A stretch of DNA of 64,000 nucleotides from Dugong dugon (lineage: Eukaryota > Chordata > Mammalia > Sirenia > Dugongidae), in assembly GCA_030035585.1 (NCBI GenBank), contig CM057462.1:118787234-118851233 (forward strand). The letters run 5' to 3'. The position numbers and the translations under genes were made by a program. Positions 1 through 11,860 of the stretch are shown in pieces (within the stretch, counting starts at the first letter, position 1; each line of letters opens with the position of its first letter). The notes under the pieces are model-generated. The model had not been told where the DNA came from. It saw nothing but the letters and a program-made list of their open reading frames with translations, and searched no databases.

Positions 1-1015
1 ACTCTCATATATATTAGAGAAGTACTCATGGCAGGCGATGAGGGGAGCAAGTGGAATCCAGAGTGGTAAACTGCCACTGAAGTGCTGATACTTTGGGAAA
101 TCTATTTATATCAGTGAATGCCAAGGCTTAGCTTTAAGTGTCTCATGGAGGCCAGGAGACAAGGCTTAGTGTCCTCAGAAAACGGAGAGTTAGAACCGAG
201 GCCCCTGCATAAAAGATAGGTTCACAAAGGGATACATATACTTGGTGAAAGTGTAGAACAGAAAAAAATCTGCCTACCTGCAATGAAGAAATCAAGAAAA
301 ATTGCGTGTCTTGGCCTGAGCTCATAAGGTATTAAAAATCACAGACCTCCCCTCATACAGGTTTAGGGTTTGAATTTATATTACCTCCATGGTCCAGGAA
401 ACCTCAATCTGAAAAATTAATTTAAATTAGCCCTAGGCTGGTTGCATCCCAGAGTACCTTGCAGAAGTAGATTTTCTCTAGAGCGATATCCACCCAGGCC
501 TCTCAGGAGTCTAACAGATAAAGCTAACAGATAAAGCCCCACTGAACATAAGATCAAAATCTAAAATTACAAACCACACTAGGAAACAAGCTACCATGTG
601 TTAGAGCCAGCAGAAACCACAAAGAGAATTAAACTTCAGCTAACAGTTAGTATATACTAAATATAAATTGTTTAAAACATTTAAGTAAATAAAAAGGGAA
701 TTAAAACATGAAAAAAAGAATTAATAAAGTCTAAAAAAAGCAGGCAGAATTGAGAAAGAACCAAAGAGCATTTCTAGAAACAAAAAATATATAATTATTA
801 AAATCAGAAAACACAGTGAAAGAGTAAAAGCAGAGTAGATACAGGTAAAAAGATAAATAGGGAACTGGAAGACAAATCTAAAGAAATTACTCAGGATACA
901 GCGAAAAAAGGGGCAGGGGAGGACAAAGATATGAAAATGATGACAAGGAGGTCAGAAAAGAAAAAAAAGAATGTGAGAAAGGCAATATTTAGAGAAAATG
1001 ATGGAAATTTTTTCC
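1..1015 (+). mobile_element. Degenerate L1M-like fragment (5' region/ORF1 start)
   Basis: The purine- and A-rich stretch contains phrases such as 'gaaccaaagagcatttctagaaac' and 'gggaactggaagacaaatctaaagaaattactcagga'-like wording. These resemble the 5' region and ORF1 coiled-coil part of old mammalian L1M elements, in plus orientation. The first ~350 bases are less certain. No open frame remains. Confidence 0.4.
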
Positions 1016-1059
1016 AGAATTAAGGGCAGGAAGCAGGAGTTGCTTAATCTTTGAATCTG

Positions 1060-1112
1060 AAGCACTTCTTAAGTGCCTGGTAGATGTCCAATAAAGATTT
1101 GTTGAATTGAAC
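1060..1112 (+). mobile_element. L2 3' tail remnant
   Basis: The phrase 'gtgcctggtagatgtccaataaa' followed by 'gatttgttgaattgaa' matches the 3' terminus of L2 ('gtgcctggcacatagtaggtgctcaataaa'). It points in plus orientation, against the larger minus L2 copy that follows. Confidence 0.4.
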
Positions 1113-1139
1113 TGACACAAGATGCTCCACTATTTGTTT

Positions 1140-2475
1140 TATGCATTTATTTATTTTAAAATATTCACTGAGATGGAGCAGCGACCAAAACAGACAAGGC
1201 CCTTGTCTTCATTGAGCTTATGTTCTGGATGAAGAAGATAAATAATAAGTAAACAAATTAGTTATCAAGATACTTTTAAATTGTAATAAGTACTATGAAG
1301 AAAGTAAGTATTATTTAATACAGATATTGGGAGTGGGATTTTACTAAGCAAGTGAGATCGCAATGGTAAGAAGTCAGTGAAAGCATTCTAAGTGAAGGCT
1401 AATAGCAAGTGCAACGTCCCTGAATGAGCATTTTCAAGGAAGAGAGAAGCCAGTGTGTCTGGAGCTCAGTGAGTGACATGGAAGTGGTATGAGAGTGACA
1501 TGGAGAGTGGTCTGAGAGGTAGGCAGGAGCAAGGGGATCGTTTTTTTTTTTCCTGTGAGCAACAAGAAGACATTGAAGAGTTTGGGGCACAGCGGCAACG
1601 TGATCTGTCACTCTGGCTGCTGTGTAGTAATTGTAGTGGGGCAAAGATGGAAGCAGGGAGCCCAGTTAGAGATTTCAGTTACCCAGGCAGGAGAAGACAG
1701 TGGAAGTCAATGAATTCAGAAACATTTTGGAAGCAGACCAAGGGCAAGTGAAATAGATAATGAAAGTGAAGGAAAGGGAAGGAGGGATCAAGGATAATTC
1801 CTAGGTTTTTGGATTGAGCAACTGGGTAAATACCGGTGCCATTTTATAAGATGGCAAAGAGTAGAGGAGTAACACTTGAGTGGGGATGGGATGGAGACAT
1901 GATGCCAGGGTTCTGTTTTGGGCATGTTAAGCTTGAGATGACTATTAAGACATTCAACTTGTTGTTGTTGTCAGGTGCCATCGAGTTGGTTCTGACTCAT
2001 AGTGACCCTACGTACAACAGAACAAACACTACCCAGTCCTGTGGCATCCTCACAATTGTTGCTATGTTTGAGCCCATTGTTACAGCCACTGTGTCAATCC
2101 ATCTCGTTGAGGGTTGTCCTCTTTGTCATTGACCCTCTGCTTTACCAAGCATGATGTCCTACTCCAGGGACTGATCCCTCCTGATAAAATGTCCAAAGTA
2201 CCTGAGACCAGGTCTCGCCAACCTTGCTTCCAAGGAGCATTCTGGCTGTACCTCTTCCAAGATAGATTTGTTCGTTCTTCCGGCAGTCCCTGGTATATTC
2301 AATATTGTTTGCCAACATCCTAATTCAAAGACATCACTTCTTTCGTCTTCCTTATTCACTGTACAGCTTTCGCATGCATATGAGGTGGCTGAAGACATTC
2401 AAGCAGGCAGTTGTATATAAGAATATGAAGGAGCTCAGGGAAATGAGCCCCAAGCCAAGGCTTCCGTATTTCCTT
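1140..2475 (-). mobile_element. L2 LINE copy 1, interrupted by an RTE insertion
   Basis: Reading toward higher coordinates, the sequence follows the reverse complement of L2 from its 3' end inward. Seen in turn are the 'gacaaggcccttgtcttcattgagctta' motif, 'gtgtctggagctcagtgag', 'cactctggctgctgtgtag', 'tcctaggtttttgga' and 'ggcatgttaagcttgagatg', resuming at 2403 with 'gcaggcagttgtatataag'. All are recognisable L2 3' coding and UTR landmarks. The copy is heavily mutated and has no intact frame. Confidence 0.75.
1958..2391 (-). mobile_element. RTE (BovB-like) LINE 3' fragment with 11 bp target duplication
   Basis: The fragment inserts into an L2 copy and is bounded by a perfect AAGACATTCAA duplication (1947-1957 and 2392-2402). 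It begins with (TTG)n, the complement of the CAA microsatellite tail. On the minus strand, 2159-2398 reads as RTE reverse transcriptase C-terminal region with CWQTILNIPGTAGRTNKSIL and EVQPECSLE, then YFGHFIRR. These match the BovB-type 'RR.NQSILKEIQPE.SLE...YFGH' signature. It is 5'-truncated, as is usual for LINE insertions. Confidence 0.9.
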
Positions 2476-3355
2476 CAGAATCTTCCTAGAGTGTAGGCTT
2501 GGACAAGGGTACACAAAGGAGACTATTTCCAGCTACTGACTCTGTGGGAAAAGGATTGGTATTGAGCCTAAATTCAGGAGACTCTGCCTGGCCCCCTGCA
2601 CAACTCAGAAGTAGAGCCTGGGGTTCTCCAGGCTCATTTAACCCCCAGTGTTTTTGGTAGCTGCCGTGGTTGTAAGCTAATATGTTTTCTAAGGGATACC
2701 AGAAGACTGAGTTATTGTACAGAAAGCTATTAGATGACAAACCCAGGCGGCTGCTGTGTGGGGAAGGGTGGAGAAGTCGTCATGTAATCTGGCTCCCACT
2801 TACTCCTGCCCACTAGGTCAGAGCTTGGTATCCAAGACAACCAAGGGAGTAGAGTCAAGACTATGACGCATCAGGAGGTACAAAGAAAAAGGAGATCCTA
2901 GCTTGAGGTAATGACCAAAAAATGCCATAGCCCATTACATAAGCGAAAGTGAAACATCTGTGGAACAAATAAACAAAGGGTATCATATTGATATAAAAAT
3001 ACAAGAAGCTCACTCTGTGGTTGCTGACATACATCATTGTGGAAACAAAAACATGTCCAATGTGACTATGGTTAGACTTGGAACCACATGACAGGAGCTT
3101 TAGGAAGTTCCAAAACAATCAAGAATAACTTGAACAAAGCAGCATTCTTCCCCAGTCTTATCGCTTTGAGAGAAGTGACAAGCATACCCCTGGAGAAGGA
3201 CAGCAGTTCACAGGGGACCAAGCAATGCAAGTAGTTCATATTGAAGAAGGAAATTACTGCCTTGGAAAACACCATTATTTAACTGACATTAGTCAGGGTT
3301 GAGCTTTCAAGTCCCTGAGACTATAGTAGGGTATATTTCTTCCCAGCAATATATA
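2476..3355. other. Intergenic, no recognised feature
   Basis: I see no gene, tRNA-like head or family-level repeat here. Short ATG frames on both strands show no conserved motif. Confidence 0.5.
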
Positions 3356-3516
3356 TAAACCAAATCAAACCCATTGCCACTGAGTTGACTCCAACTCATA
3401 GTGACGCTATAGGACAGAGTTGAACCACACCATAGAGTTTCCAAAGAGTGGCGGGTGGATTCAAACTGCCAACACCTTGGTTAGCAGCCAAACTCTTAAC
3501 CACGTGCCACCAGGGC
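3356..3516 (-). mobile_element. AfroSINE
   Basis: A reverse-complement AfroSINE runs from the 'cccattgccactgagttgac' tail to the 'accaggg' tRNA-like head. It is a shorter subtype that lacks the middle block with 'gattacagcc'. A TA microsatellite abuts the head end. Confidence 0.9.
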
Positions 3517-3517
3517 A

Positions 3518-3552
3518 GATATACATATGTGTATATATATATATATATATAT
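3518..3552. repeat. (TA)n microsatellite
   Basis: A near-perfect TA/TG-TA run sits directly next to the AfroSINE head. Confidence 0.9.
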
Positions 3553-4336
3553 AAACCCACTAAGAAATTTCTGTCCTTTTATTGCTCAGGAAAACCAAGA
3601 CTGTCACTTTAATCCTATACCTGATCATGTCTGCTATTTTTGCATTGGTCTCTAGGGAACTCAGAACCAAAACTGTGGCCCACCCTTAACTCATCAAGTA
3701 CATAAAACCTTAGGTAGCACGTAGCTTGTGTGTTAAACTCACTGTTGGCTTAAACTTATTTTCATACCCTTATTTTTATTTCACCTTCCATTTTCTCATT
3801 TTAAAGAACTATTGAATTTGACACACCATGTGTTTTGGAATGAGGTAGAATACAAATAAATAAAGTTTCTGCCCAAATAAGGCAGCATGAAAAGAAGGAG
3901 CCTGGTAGGGTTATGACATCTCAATGAATTGAAGGGGTTCTAATTACTGTCTGCAGACACCCACATCAGAATCATTAAGTTCATTAGATAGACAGGAATC
4001 TTGCTTCAGCCATGACAGGATGGCAAATTCAAACGTTCATGAACAAAAGGAGGTATTCAAGGTAAGACGGGTAGAGCCAATAAAAACAATCAAATGTGCA
4101 GTTCCAACTCCTGTAGGGATTGATTTCCACCCAGGCCAGGTTAAGGCTTCCAAGATTTGCTCCTCTGGCTGCCTGGGTGGTTACCTCTTTCAGAAACTCG
4201 ACATGTCCTGTACATGGCTGGTCCTTCAGCTTCCACCCACTGGGACCTGCCAGTGGCTTGTCAGGACAAGTGGATCAAAACCCACCTTGGACCTCTGGAA
4301 AGGTTACTTTGCCTGCTTTCTGACTGTTTACTTAAA
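3553..4336. other. Intergenic, no recognised feature
   Basis: A plus-strand open frame of 130 codons (4020-4412) crosses this stretch. It has no domain-like pattern and runs into the L1M copy below, so I treat it as chance. Confidence 0.5.
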
Positions 4337-5065
4337 TTCCAGTCTTTTTTATTTCTTTTTACATTACAAAATAATTCACTTTTTAATGACAAAAATAATA
4401 CAAAGGCAATAAAAATTCAAATAATACTGAAGGATATGAAATATAAAATCAAAGTTCCCTTTCTTTCCCTGTCTTCTCCCATACTATTACCCTTCCTCTA
4501 TTCCTTAAGGGCAACCACTGACAACTTCTCCATGTGGATCTTTCACATATGTTTACATATACGCACACACACAACTATGCTTATAAAAGTCTTATGTTTT
4601 TGAAAAAGGAATTTTTCTACTCATTATCCTGAAACTTATTTTTTGCAATTGGATACACTTATATATATATTAACCACATTCTTTTTAGTTGCTGTAGAAT
4701 GACTCATGAAATCACAGTAAAAATATCCTATAATGTACTTAGCTTATTAGGGGACATTTAGGTTTTTTCTAATTTTTTGATAGTACAAATTAATGCTGCA
4801 TTGAATATTCTTATACCTATGACCTTTTGATCTTATAAACTGCTGGGTCAAAGGGTATGCACATGTTGCATTTTGATAGGCACTGCCAAATTGCCTTCCA
4901 GAGAGACTAATTACGTTCCTACCAACTATGAAAGAGTACCTTTTGTTCCACATTCTGAACAACAATGGATATTGTCAGTCTGCTAAATTCTGGCAGAACT
5001 GATTGGCAAGCGCGTGATACTTACTTTAATTTGCATTTACCTGATCAGTCTTTCCTTTTACTCTG
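4337..5065 (-). mobile_element. L1M 3' fragment
   Basis: The antisense L1M 3' landmark 'tgctgggtcaaagggtatgc' occurs at 4843, followed by 'ttttgataggcactgccaaattgcc' and 'aatttgcatttacctgat'. This is the familiar reverse-complement reading of old mammalian L1 ORF2 end and 3' UTR. It is degenerate and non-coding. Confidence 0.75.
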
Positions 5066-5985
5066 GCTACACTGAAAGCTGAAGGTCAGGATTGGGCTTC
5101 TTTCTTTTAGATACAGATGATCAATTCAAACAGTGATATTTTGAGCTGCTGATCTCTAAGAAAATCCAAGTCTGGATATTACTTATTTCCATGTTAGTAA
5201 AGTCATAATTTAAGTTCCAAGGTGATATTGTACCTGATGTTTATTCTGGGATTTATATAATGACCTTTTGCCCAACGCATTAAAAGGTGTCAGAACTATA
5301 GTCTGGTAATGTTCCCTTGTACCAACTTTATCAAACTAACAGTTGCAAGTAACGATAACAACTCTGACCGACTTCTGGAGAAAGAAAGGTATTAGAAGAC
5401 TATTTGCAGCCTATGGAATTGATGGATGACTGGACCCCAGGAACCACCATAGCAAGAATGGTATGATAGGGAAGTCCCACAGCAACTGTTTCAAGTTTTT
5501 GGTCTCTGTGCTCTGTTCAAGAGTCTAATTCTAGGGAGAAAGCATCTTATTGACTTAACTTGGGCCACAAGAACCCACCTCAAGGAAAGGCATGACTCTT
5601 AATTGCAGTCCCACCAGACTACATCCAACACAAAGGAGGTCCTTTGTTCAAAACAAATTGGGGTACTGTTAGGAAGTGACACGGATGCTGGTCAGTCAAA
5701 ACCAAACCAAACCAACCAAACGAATAATTCACTACATTAAACTTTCCAATTGCATTTCTTCTCTTCACCTGGTAAACCTGTCTACCTCCCACAATCAACA
5801 CAGATAACCTGACAGCCTGCATGCTGCTCACACCCAAAATGGGAGCCCGTGGGGTGGAATAAGGGAGACTATCCCATTCCTTGTATTCTGTGCAATGCTT
5901 GCCCAAGTAATTTCCAGCGTTTCAGCTCCAGGTTCAGAATTTTTAAGTCTTAGAATAGAAACGACCACTAGGAGGTTTTAATATT
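5066..5985. other. Intergenic, no recognised feature
   Basis: The only notable point is a CCAAA-rich patch at 5697-5721 that looks like an orphan AfroSINE-type tail without a body. No coding signal is apparent. Confidence 0.45.
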
Positions 5986-5989
5986 GGCC

Positions 5990-7370
5990 TTCACTGATTG
6001 TCCACCCTCCTTAGTTATCCTCAAATGCATAGAAATTCCACATATTTATTTATTCATTCATTCATTTGTACATTTAACCTCTGTTTATAGAGAGCAACCC
6101 TGTGCTAGACACTGTTCTTGGTACAGCGGGAACAGCAGTGAAGTGAAAAGCCAAAGTCTCTGCCCTAGTGACAGATGAGGTTGAAAGGAGTAAGCAGGAT
6201 CACATCACAAAAAGCCCGAGTTTGGCCTTTGTCTTAGTTATCTAGTGCTGCTATAACAGAAATACCACAAGTGGATGTCTTTAACAAACAAAAGTTTATT
6301 CTCTCAGTCTAGTAGGCTAAAAGTCCAAATTTAGGGCATCAGCTCCAGAGGAAGGCTTTCTCTCTCTATCGGCTCTGGAGGAAGGTTCTTGTCATCAATC
6401 TTCCCCTGGATTAGGAGCTTCTCTGTGCAGGAACCCCGGGTCCAAAGGACAAGCTCTGCTCCCGGCACTACTTCCTTGGTGGTATGCAGTCCCCAATTCT
6501 CTGCTTGCTTCCCTTTCCTTTTGTCTCTTGTAAGATAAAAGGTGGTGCAGGCCACACCCCAGGGAAACTCCCTTTACATTTGATCAGGGATGTGCCTTGA
6601 GCAAGGTGTTACATCCCACCCTAATCCTCTTCAACATAATCCAATCTTGCCTCACTAACCACAGACAGAGATTAGGATTTACAACATATAGGAAAATTAT
6701 ATCAATCACAAAATGGAGGACAACCACACAATACTGGGAATCATGGCCTAATCAAGTTGACACATATTTTTGGGGAACACAATTCAATCCATGACAGCCT
6801 TTAATCTGAAAAGTAATAGAAAGCTACTCAAAGGTTTTGGGTAGGCAAAAAACATGATCAAAGTATATTTTAGATACATTATTCTAATTGATATGTAGAG
6901 AAGGGACTGTAAGGGGATAAGAATAGAGGCCAAGAAACTGTCCAGAGGACCACTGTAGTAGCTACATGAGAAAAGATGATAGCCTGGATTAGTCTGGTGG
7001 CCAAAGGAGATAAATAGATGTGGACAAAATAAATACTTAGGACGTAAAATGAATAGCAGTCAGTGATTAACTGCATATGGGGTGTAAAGGAAAGAGACAA
7101 GGATAACTGATGTTCCTGGCATGAGCGATCGGGCAAATGGTGACTACAATGGAGGACCCAGGAGGAACTGGTTGGGGGTTGTGGATAAAAGCTTTGGGTC
7201 ATACTGAGTTTGAAGTACATGTGTGATACTCATGTCAAGTAAGCAGTTGGGTGTCTAGGTCTGAAACTCAGGAGAGAGAGATCCAGGATGTGGTGCCATC
7301 AGTGGTTACTAAGTCAAGGAGTTGTAAGAGATTGCCCAAGGAGAAGATGTAGACTAAACAAAGAGCTCAC
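5990..7370 (-). mobile_element. L2 LINE copy 2, interrupted by an LTR
   Basis: From 6040 the reverse-complement L2 3' end is readable ('gtgctagacactgttcttgg', 'gggaacagcagtgaa', 'tctctgccctagtgac'). It breaks at 6229 for an LTR and resumes at 6802 with 'gctactcaaaggttttgggtagg', 'aaacatgatc' and, near 7225, 'aagtaagcagttgggtgtctagg'. It covers about 760 bases of L2 net of the insertion. Confidence 0.75.
6230..6796 (-). mobile_element. Solo MaLR-type LTR with GCCTT duplication
   Basis: The 567-base LTR begins TGTCTTAG and ends CCATGACA on the plus strand (TGTCATGG...TAAGACA when read on its own strand). It is flanked by a 5-base duplication GCCTT at 6225-6229 and 6797-6801. Five-base duplications fit ERVL/MaLR elements. 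The poly(A) signal AATAAA is intact on the minus strand (complement near 6296). No internal sequence is attached, so it is a solo LTR. Confidence 0.9.
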
Positions 7371-8269
7371 ATATTTTAAATGAAGAAACCTTAGAATTGC
7401 CTCATGAACTGTAACTTCTGTATTCCATGGAGCCCTACATCAATTCTCTCCTCTGCTGCAGTTTTCTATAGTATTCAACAACAACCAGCCTCTACCTTTA
7501 AGAAAAGTTAATTCCTTGGGCAACATCTTGGTGGCTCCACCATTTGGCCCATTTTGTAGAAACATTCCCAGTTAGTTCTGTTCAGTTCCATCTTGTTTAG
7601 AAGGAAAAGTTTTCCTCATCTGCCCACTCTTCACACAAATCATACAGTTAAGTCTCTCACCTTTGGTTAAGGGGCTTATAGGTTTTCAGGGCCATTGGAC
7701 CCAGGGCTACTCACAGGCTATGGGTTGGTGGTAGTGGGTGAGAGGTCTAGAGATTTCAGCCTTGAGGACAGCCCCCTCTGACTGGGTCTCATTTACTCTG
7801 TTCCTTGGTCCCCTTGACAGATTTGAGGATCCCACTCCATCCAATCCTCTCTGGTTCCACCAGCCCCTCTACTCCCTGTCTTCACTCCCCCAGGGTTATG
7901 CAGTATTTGGATAAAACTTTGCACTTAGTGGACACGTTGAGTCTTTGTTTCTGCTTCCATATGTGGGGACTTTCAGTACCAGTGAGAGAAGAAGGAAAAG
8001 GAAATACAAAAGGAAGCACATTACTAGGCTGAGATAGAACTGTGCCACATTTTCAGATGACAGGCCTCCTACAGACAGATGATTCAGGGATAAACCAGGT
8101 TCTGGAGTTCTTACTACTGCCAGTAGTGCCTTAGAAGGCTGTGAACATGTGGCGAAAGACCAGACACCGAAGCTGTTGAAAGCCACACAGGACTTTGGTA
8201 AATACATGCACAATTTAAAAAACATATTTGCAAAAATCTAGGTGTCTCCGGTCCAGCCCTCTCTATTAA
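7371..8269. other. Intergenic, no recognised feature
   Basis: Frames on both strands are short and without motifs. A CT-rich tract near 7795-7895 has no assigned role. Confidence 0.45.
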
Positions 8270-8476
8270 TCAAAGGAATAGCTTAGCTTCATGGCCCAGT
8301 CTATGATCCTTGCTCTGACCACTGCTCCTCATGAAGGCCTCAATGGATTCCTTTCTGAGCCTCCAGAATTCCTTGGCTCGAGACTTGTTCCTCTTGGGAT
8401 AGCTTTTGCCTGAGCTGAGCTGCCTGGCCCCCAGCTGTGCTGGGCCCTCTCTCTGGTAAGAGGAACCGCTTTCAGT
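8270..8476 (-). pseudogene. Stop-free frame of 68 codons, origin unknown
   Basis: On the minus strand there is a frame open from just after a TAA (8477-8479) to TGA at 8270-8272, without an early ATG. It has a protein-like composition: a Gln/Ser-rich start, then a basic stretch KSYPKRNKSRAKEFWRLRKE and IEAFMRSSGQSK, ending AKLFL. The Lys/Arg- and Trp-containing part looks like a folded or nucleic-acid-binding C-terminus. I cannot name the family. It could be a decayed processed pseudogene, a lost exon, or chance. Confidence 0.25.
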
Positions 8477-10409
8477 TTAGTCCATTAACACAAACATTCA
8501 AAAGCAAACACGAAAAAGCCACAGATCGTGTTCACATAAATAAAACAGGATTGAGAAAAGCTTCACCCCAAGAAACCAAATGGGTGTTTAAAAAACTGCC
8601 CTTGCCTTCCAAGTAGGCAGGCAGCAAAAGCCACAGCAATTCCAAAGGCTTGTGTGCTTGGTAGAGCTGGGTGGCTGCGGCCACAGGCCTTTGAAGAGGA
8701 AATGCCATCCCTGGTACAGGCAGGCAGCCAGTCCAAGTCCTGAAAGTACCAGAGAAGCAGAAGGCAGTGAAGAAAGGGGAAGGGGGAGCAGAGTCAGGAA
8801 GCCGGAAAGGGGAGGAAAAGATGGGCAAATAAATGAGGAGGTTCTTCCCAAATAGGGTTCCCTGCCCACAGACCAAACAGCAACTAGACAGCAAGTTACT
8901 GTGCCCCAGAGACAGATTGAGGGGCCTGGTGAGTTGTAGGTGGCGGGCTTAGCCCAGAGTGAGTAAGGCTGTGAGGAGGGGTGTGTGCCGTCGAGAGGTG
9001 GAGAGGGGTGGTGGTGTCTGGGCTGAGAGATGCCTTTACTTTGAAAGTTTTGGAGGAAATTAACTTTACAAGGTGCCTCCCTGTCTCCCAGAGTTATTAA
9101 AAGAAAGGAAGGAGCAAAGAAGAAATGGAAAAAATGGTAATACCTCAGGAAGGGCTGTGTGATCCCAAGTAGAGGAAATGAGAGGCAGATTAAGTGATGA
9201 ATGTGCAACCTCCCCTAAGGGAGGAAGAACTGTGAATGTGACCTTGTACAAGTGGGGGAAAAACAGAAAACAACAACCAGAAAAACCATACACAAAAAAC
9301 ACACAAGCAAGCAAACAAAAAAAGCCAACTGAGTGGCCATCAGAAAACACACACACACACACTCACAAACACACACACACAGAGCACTTTGAGGATCTAG
9401 AGTTGAATGACTAATTAAATACTCTAAAAACCTTCAAATAATTAGTCTCTTAGTATACCTGTCTCAATAAGGTAGCAATAAATGCTAAAGGAATGGCATT
9501 AACTAGGGGAACTGGTTTAAATCACAGGGTCACAAGAAGTTACAAATCCAGAAGCCTTTGAGAGTCCTAACAGTTTGGGCCCATAGATGAATATCTAGGC
9601 ATTGATTGCTTTTTTGCTGATGAAAGATAAAAAAATGTACTAGCTCTACAAAGTTTTCAACAAAAGAGAAGCCAACCGAAGCCACCTATTTCCCAGGGTA
9701 GGAAGCCCAGGTGTTTTCGAGTTAAAAAACTCAAACTTGAATTTTTTAAAACCCTTCTGCATGACAATAATTCTCAGATCAGGTGAGGCCACCCTCACCC
9801 AACTGTGGCAAGCCCTGTCAATGTTTGGAAACACAATCCTTGGAAGCTTCTGCCTGCCCAGACACATGCACCCAGAAACCTCTTCACATTGAGAAATGTG
9901 TTCAGGTGGGATGGCAAATCACATCAGTTGAAAAAATATATATATTGGGAGAGAAACAATCCATCTACTGCTCCATTTACATCTCATTCGACCTAAGCCC
10001 CAGAGTCCTCAAAATTCCATTGGATGGCAAATCTAGAAGGACTTTGATGTCTCTGTAGGTGACAATCAGTGAATGGCCTCCTCGTAGAAGGGACGGGACA
10101 CCTTGGTACCTTCCAGGCAGCTGTGTTTAGCCTATTGGTAAAGAAAATATCTCCAGCTGGTTTCTACTCACTCCTTCAAAACTGCCATCAGAATTTCTCA
10201 CAGCTCTTCTCTTTCCTCTAGCATGAGGAATCCTAGGAGGGTTAGGAATTTTCTTCATAAAATTTAAAGAGCATGCTCACAGACGTTTCAGGACAGGAAG
10301 TGCCCAAATCTAAATATACAAGGTCATGATGGACAGCTCAGCCTTCATGGGCCAATTCTTATTTCCAATTTTTCGAATTATTTTGTGTGCCTATCAATAG
10401 ATTTAGAAA
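8477..10409. other. Intergenic, moderately GC-rich, no gene assigned
   Basis: The interval 8580-9060 is richer in G and C than its neighbours. It carries a 206-codon minus-strand frame (8588-9208) made of Leu/Pro/Ser/Phe-rich low-information sequence with no domain pattern. It may be a non-coding conserved block, but nothing in the sequence proves that. Confidence 0.4.
9345..9381. repeat. (CA)n microsatellite
   Basis: An imperfect CA run with one TCACAAA interruption. Confidence 0.9.
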
Positions 10410-10660
10410 CAAGAATAGCTCTCATGTGCTGAGTGTTTACTGTGTGCCAAATGTTTTATATATATATTATCTTGTCTAATTGTTAAAATGCCTATGACAC
10501 AGGTACCACATTATTTCCAGTTTACAGAGGCAGTTAATTGAGGCTCAGAGAAACTGGATAGTTTGCAAGAGGGCACAAGTAAACTCTAGTAAAACATAGA
10601 GTTAGGATTTCAATTCAGTTCTATTTAACTCTCAAACCAGTGCTTTTAACCAGTAACTGG
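10410..10660 (-). mobile_element. MIR SINE
   Basis: The reverse-complement MIR is readable nearly end to end: 'ctgagtgtttactgtgtgcc', then 'aggctcagagaaactggat', 'agggcacaagtaaactctag', and 'tcaaaccagtgcttttaacc'. Confidence 0.85.
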
Positions 10661-11454
10661 ACTGGCTCCAGGGGCCATAGATAGATCCATTTCTGCAGCT
10701 GGTAAGAAATTCTATGCTGTGTTAGACTTTGACTAGTATAACTCAATCTTCTGTCTCTGTGAATATGAAACATGCAGTGCCCACCAATCCTCAGTACATA
10801 TTACAATCTTTTTGGACAGTAGGAGTATTGGCTGGACAAGGTTAGGACACTGTATTCAAAAAGTTGAATAATCTCCTAAACATCTCTTAATCTCTCATGG
10901 ATCCAGGCTAATTCCATTGATATTTCAGTCTACATCAATCTCTTGGATACTAGGTCCCGTAAGTTTATTATCCTCTTCATTCATTACATTTTCATGTATT
11001 CTGAGGTAACTTTTTTTTAAGTTTCAAGGAAAGTCCTCATGCTCTACTATTGCAAGATTTAGTAAATTGACTGATAGAATCAAGATCCATAAAATTCTCA
11101 ACAGACTGGAATGATGGGCTGAAAAGGACTAAGAATAAATTAGGAGTTGTGAACTGAAGTCCAATTAGCCAGCCAGTGGAGAACATAATGATGGTTTAAA
11201 AAAAAAAAAAAAGATGGACACTGTGACTCAATGGTCAATCATGGGATGTGGTGATCTAAGGCTACCTTTAATAGAAACAAACAGGTCAGGGCAAAGAGCA
11301 AGTCAGTTCTAGTTTGGTCTACACTGCATATTTATTAAGTCCTCTTCAAGACACAAAGCTCTAAGAGGGACAAAGACATTTGAGCACTAAATCAAAAAGG
11401 AATGAGAAAATGCTTAAGTGATTAAAAATCACGTTCTACGAAAAGAGACTTGGG
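10661..11454. other. Intergenic, no recognised feature
   Basis: An A15 run at 11198 may be a retroposon tail, but no matching body is recognisable upstream. No coding signal is visible. Confidence 0.45.
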
Positions 11455-11515
<61 letters not shown>

Positions 11516-11526
11516 TGTCTGTCTGT
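11455..11526. repeat. (TG)n with (TCTG)n end
   Basis: A pure TG run of about 56 bases is followed by three TCTG units. It is long enough to be length-polymorphic. Confidence 0.95.
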
Positions 11527-11529
11527 TAA

Positions 11530-11860
11530 GGGAGGGGTTGGGGGAGCAGAGTAACTATCTTGAAATATTTGAAGGAGGGGCGTGGCTTCAAAGGGACAAA
11601 CTGGAACCAAATGGAAAGAATGTCAAGGGGCTGATTTTGGTTGAGTAGAACAGACAATTTTCCAACCATCAGAGCTGTCAAGATGGAATGTGCTGCCTCA
11701 AATGGTAATAAGCTACCCATCCCTAGAGGTAGTCAAGCAGAGGCTGGATGACTACATACTTGTGAGAGATGCTTTAGAGGGAATTCTGAAGTTGGAAGTG
11801 GAGGTGACTTCATGATCTCCAGGGTCCCTTCCAGTTATAAGATCCCACATTTAATACCTC
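11530..11860 (+). mobile_element. CR1/L3 LINE 3' fragment
   Basis: The L3 3' landmarks occur in order: 'gatggaatgtgctgcctcaa', 'gagctacccatccc'-like, 'tcaagcagaggctggatgac', 'ttgtgagagatgctttagag' and 'tccagggtcccttccag'. This is a very old, pre-placental insertion. Confidence 0.75.

Noticed and set aside
8588-9208. 206-codon minus-strand open frame
   Set aside because: Leu/Pro/Ser/Phe-rich with no domain pattern or splice context; a moderately GC-rich patch lowers stop frequency, so chance is the simplest reading.
11418-11648. Cys/Val-repeat open frame
   Set aside because: It is a translation of the TG microsatellite.
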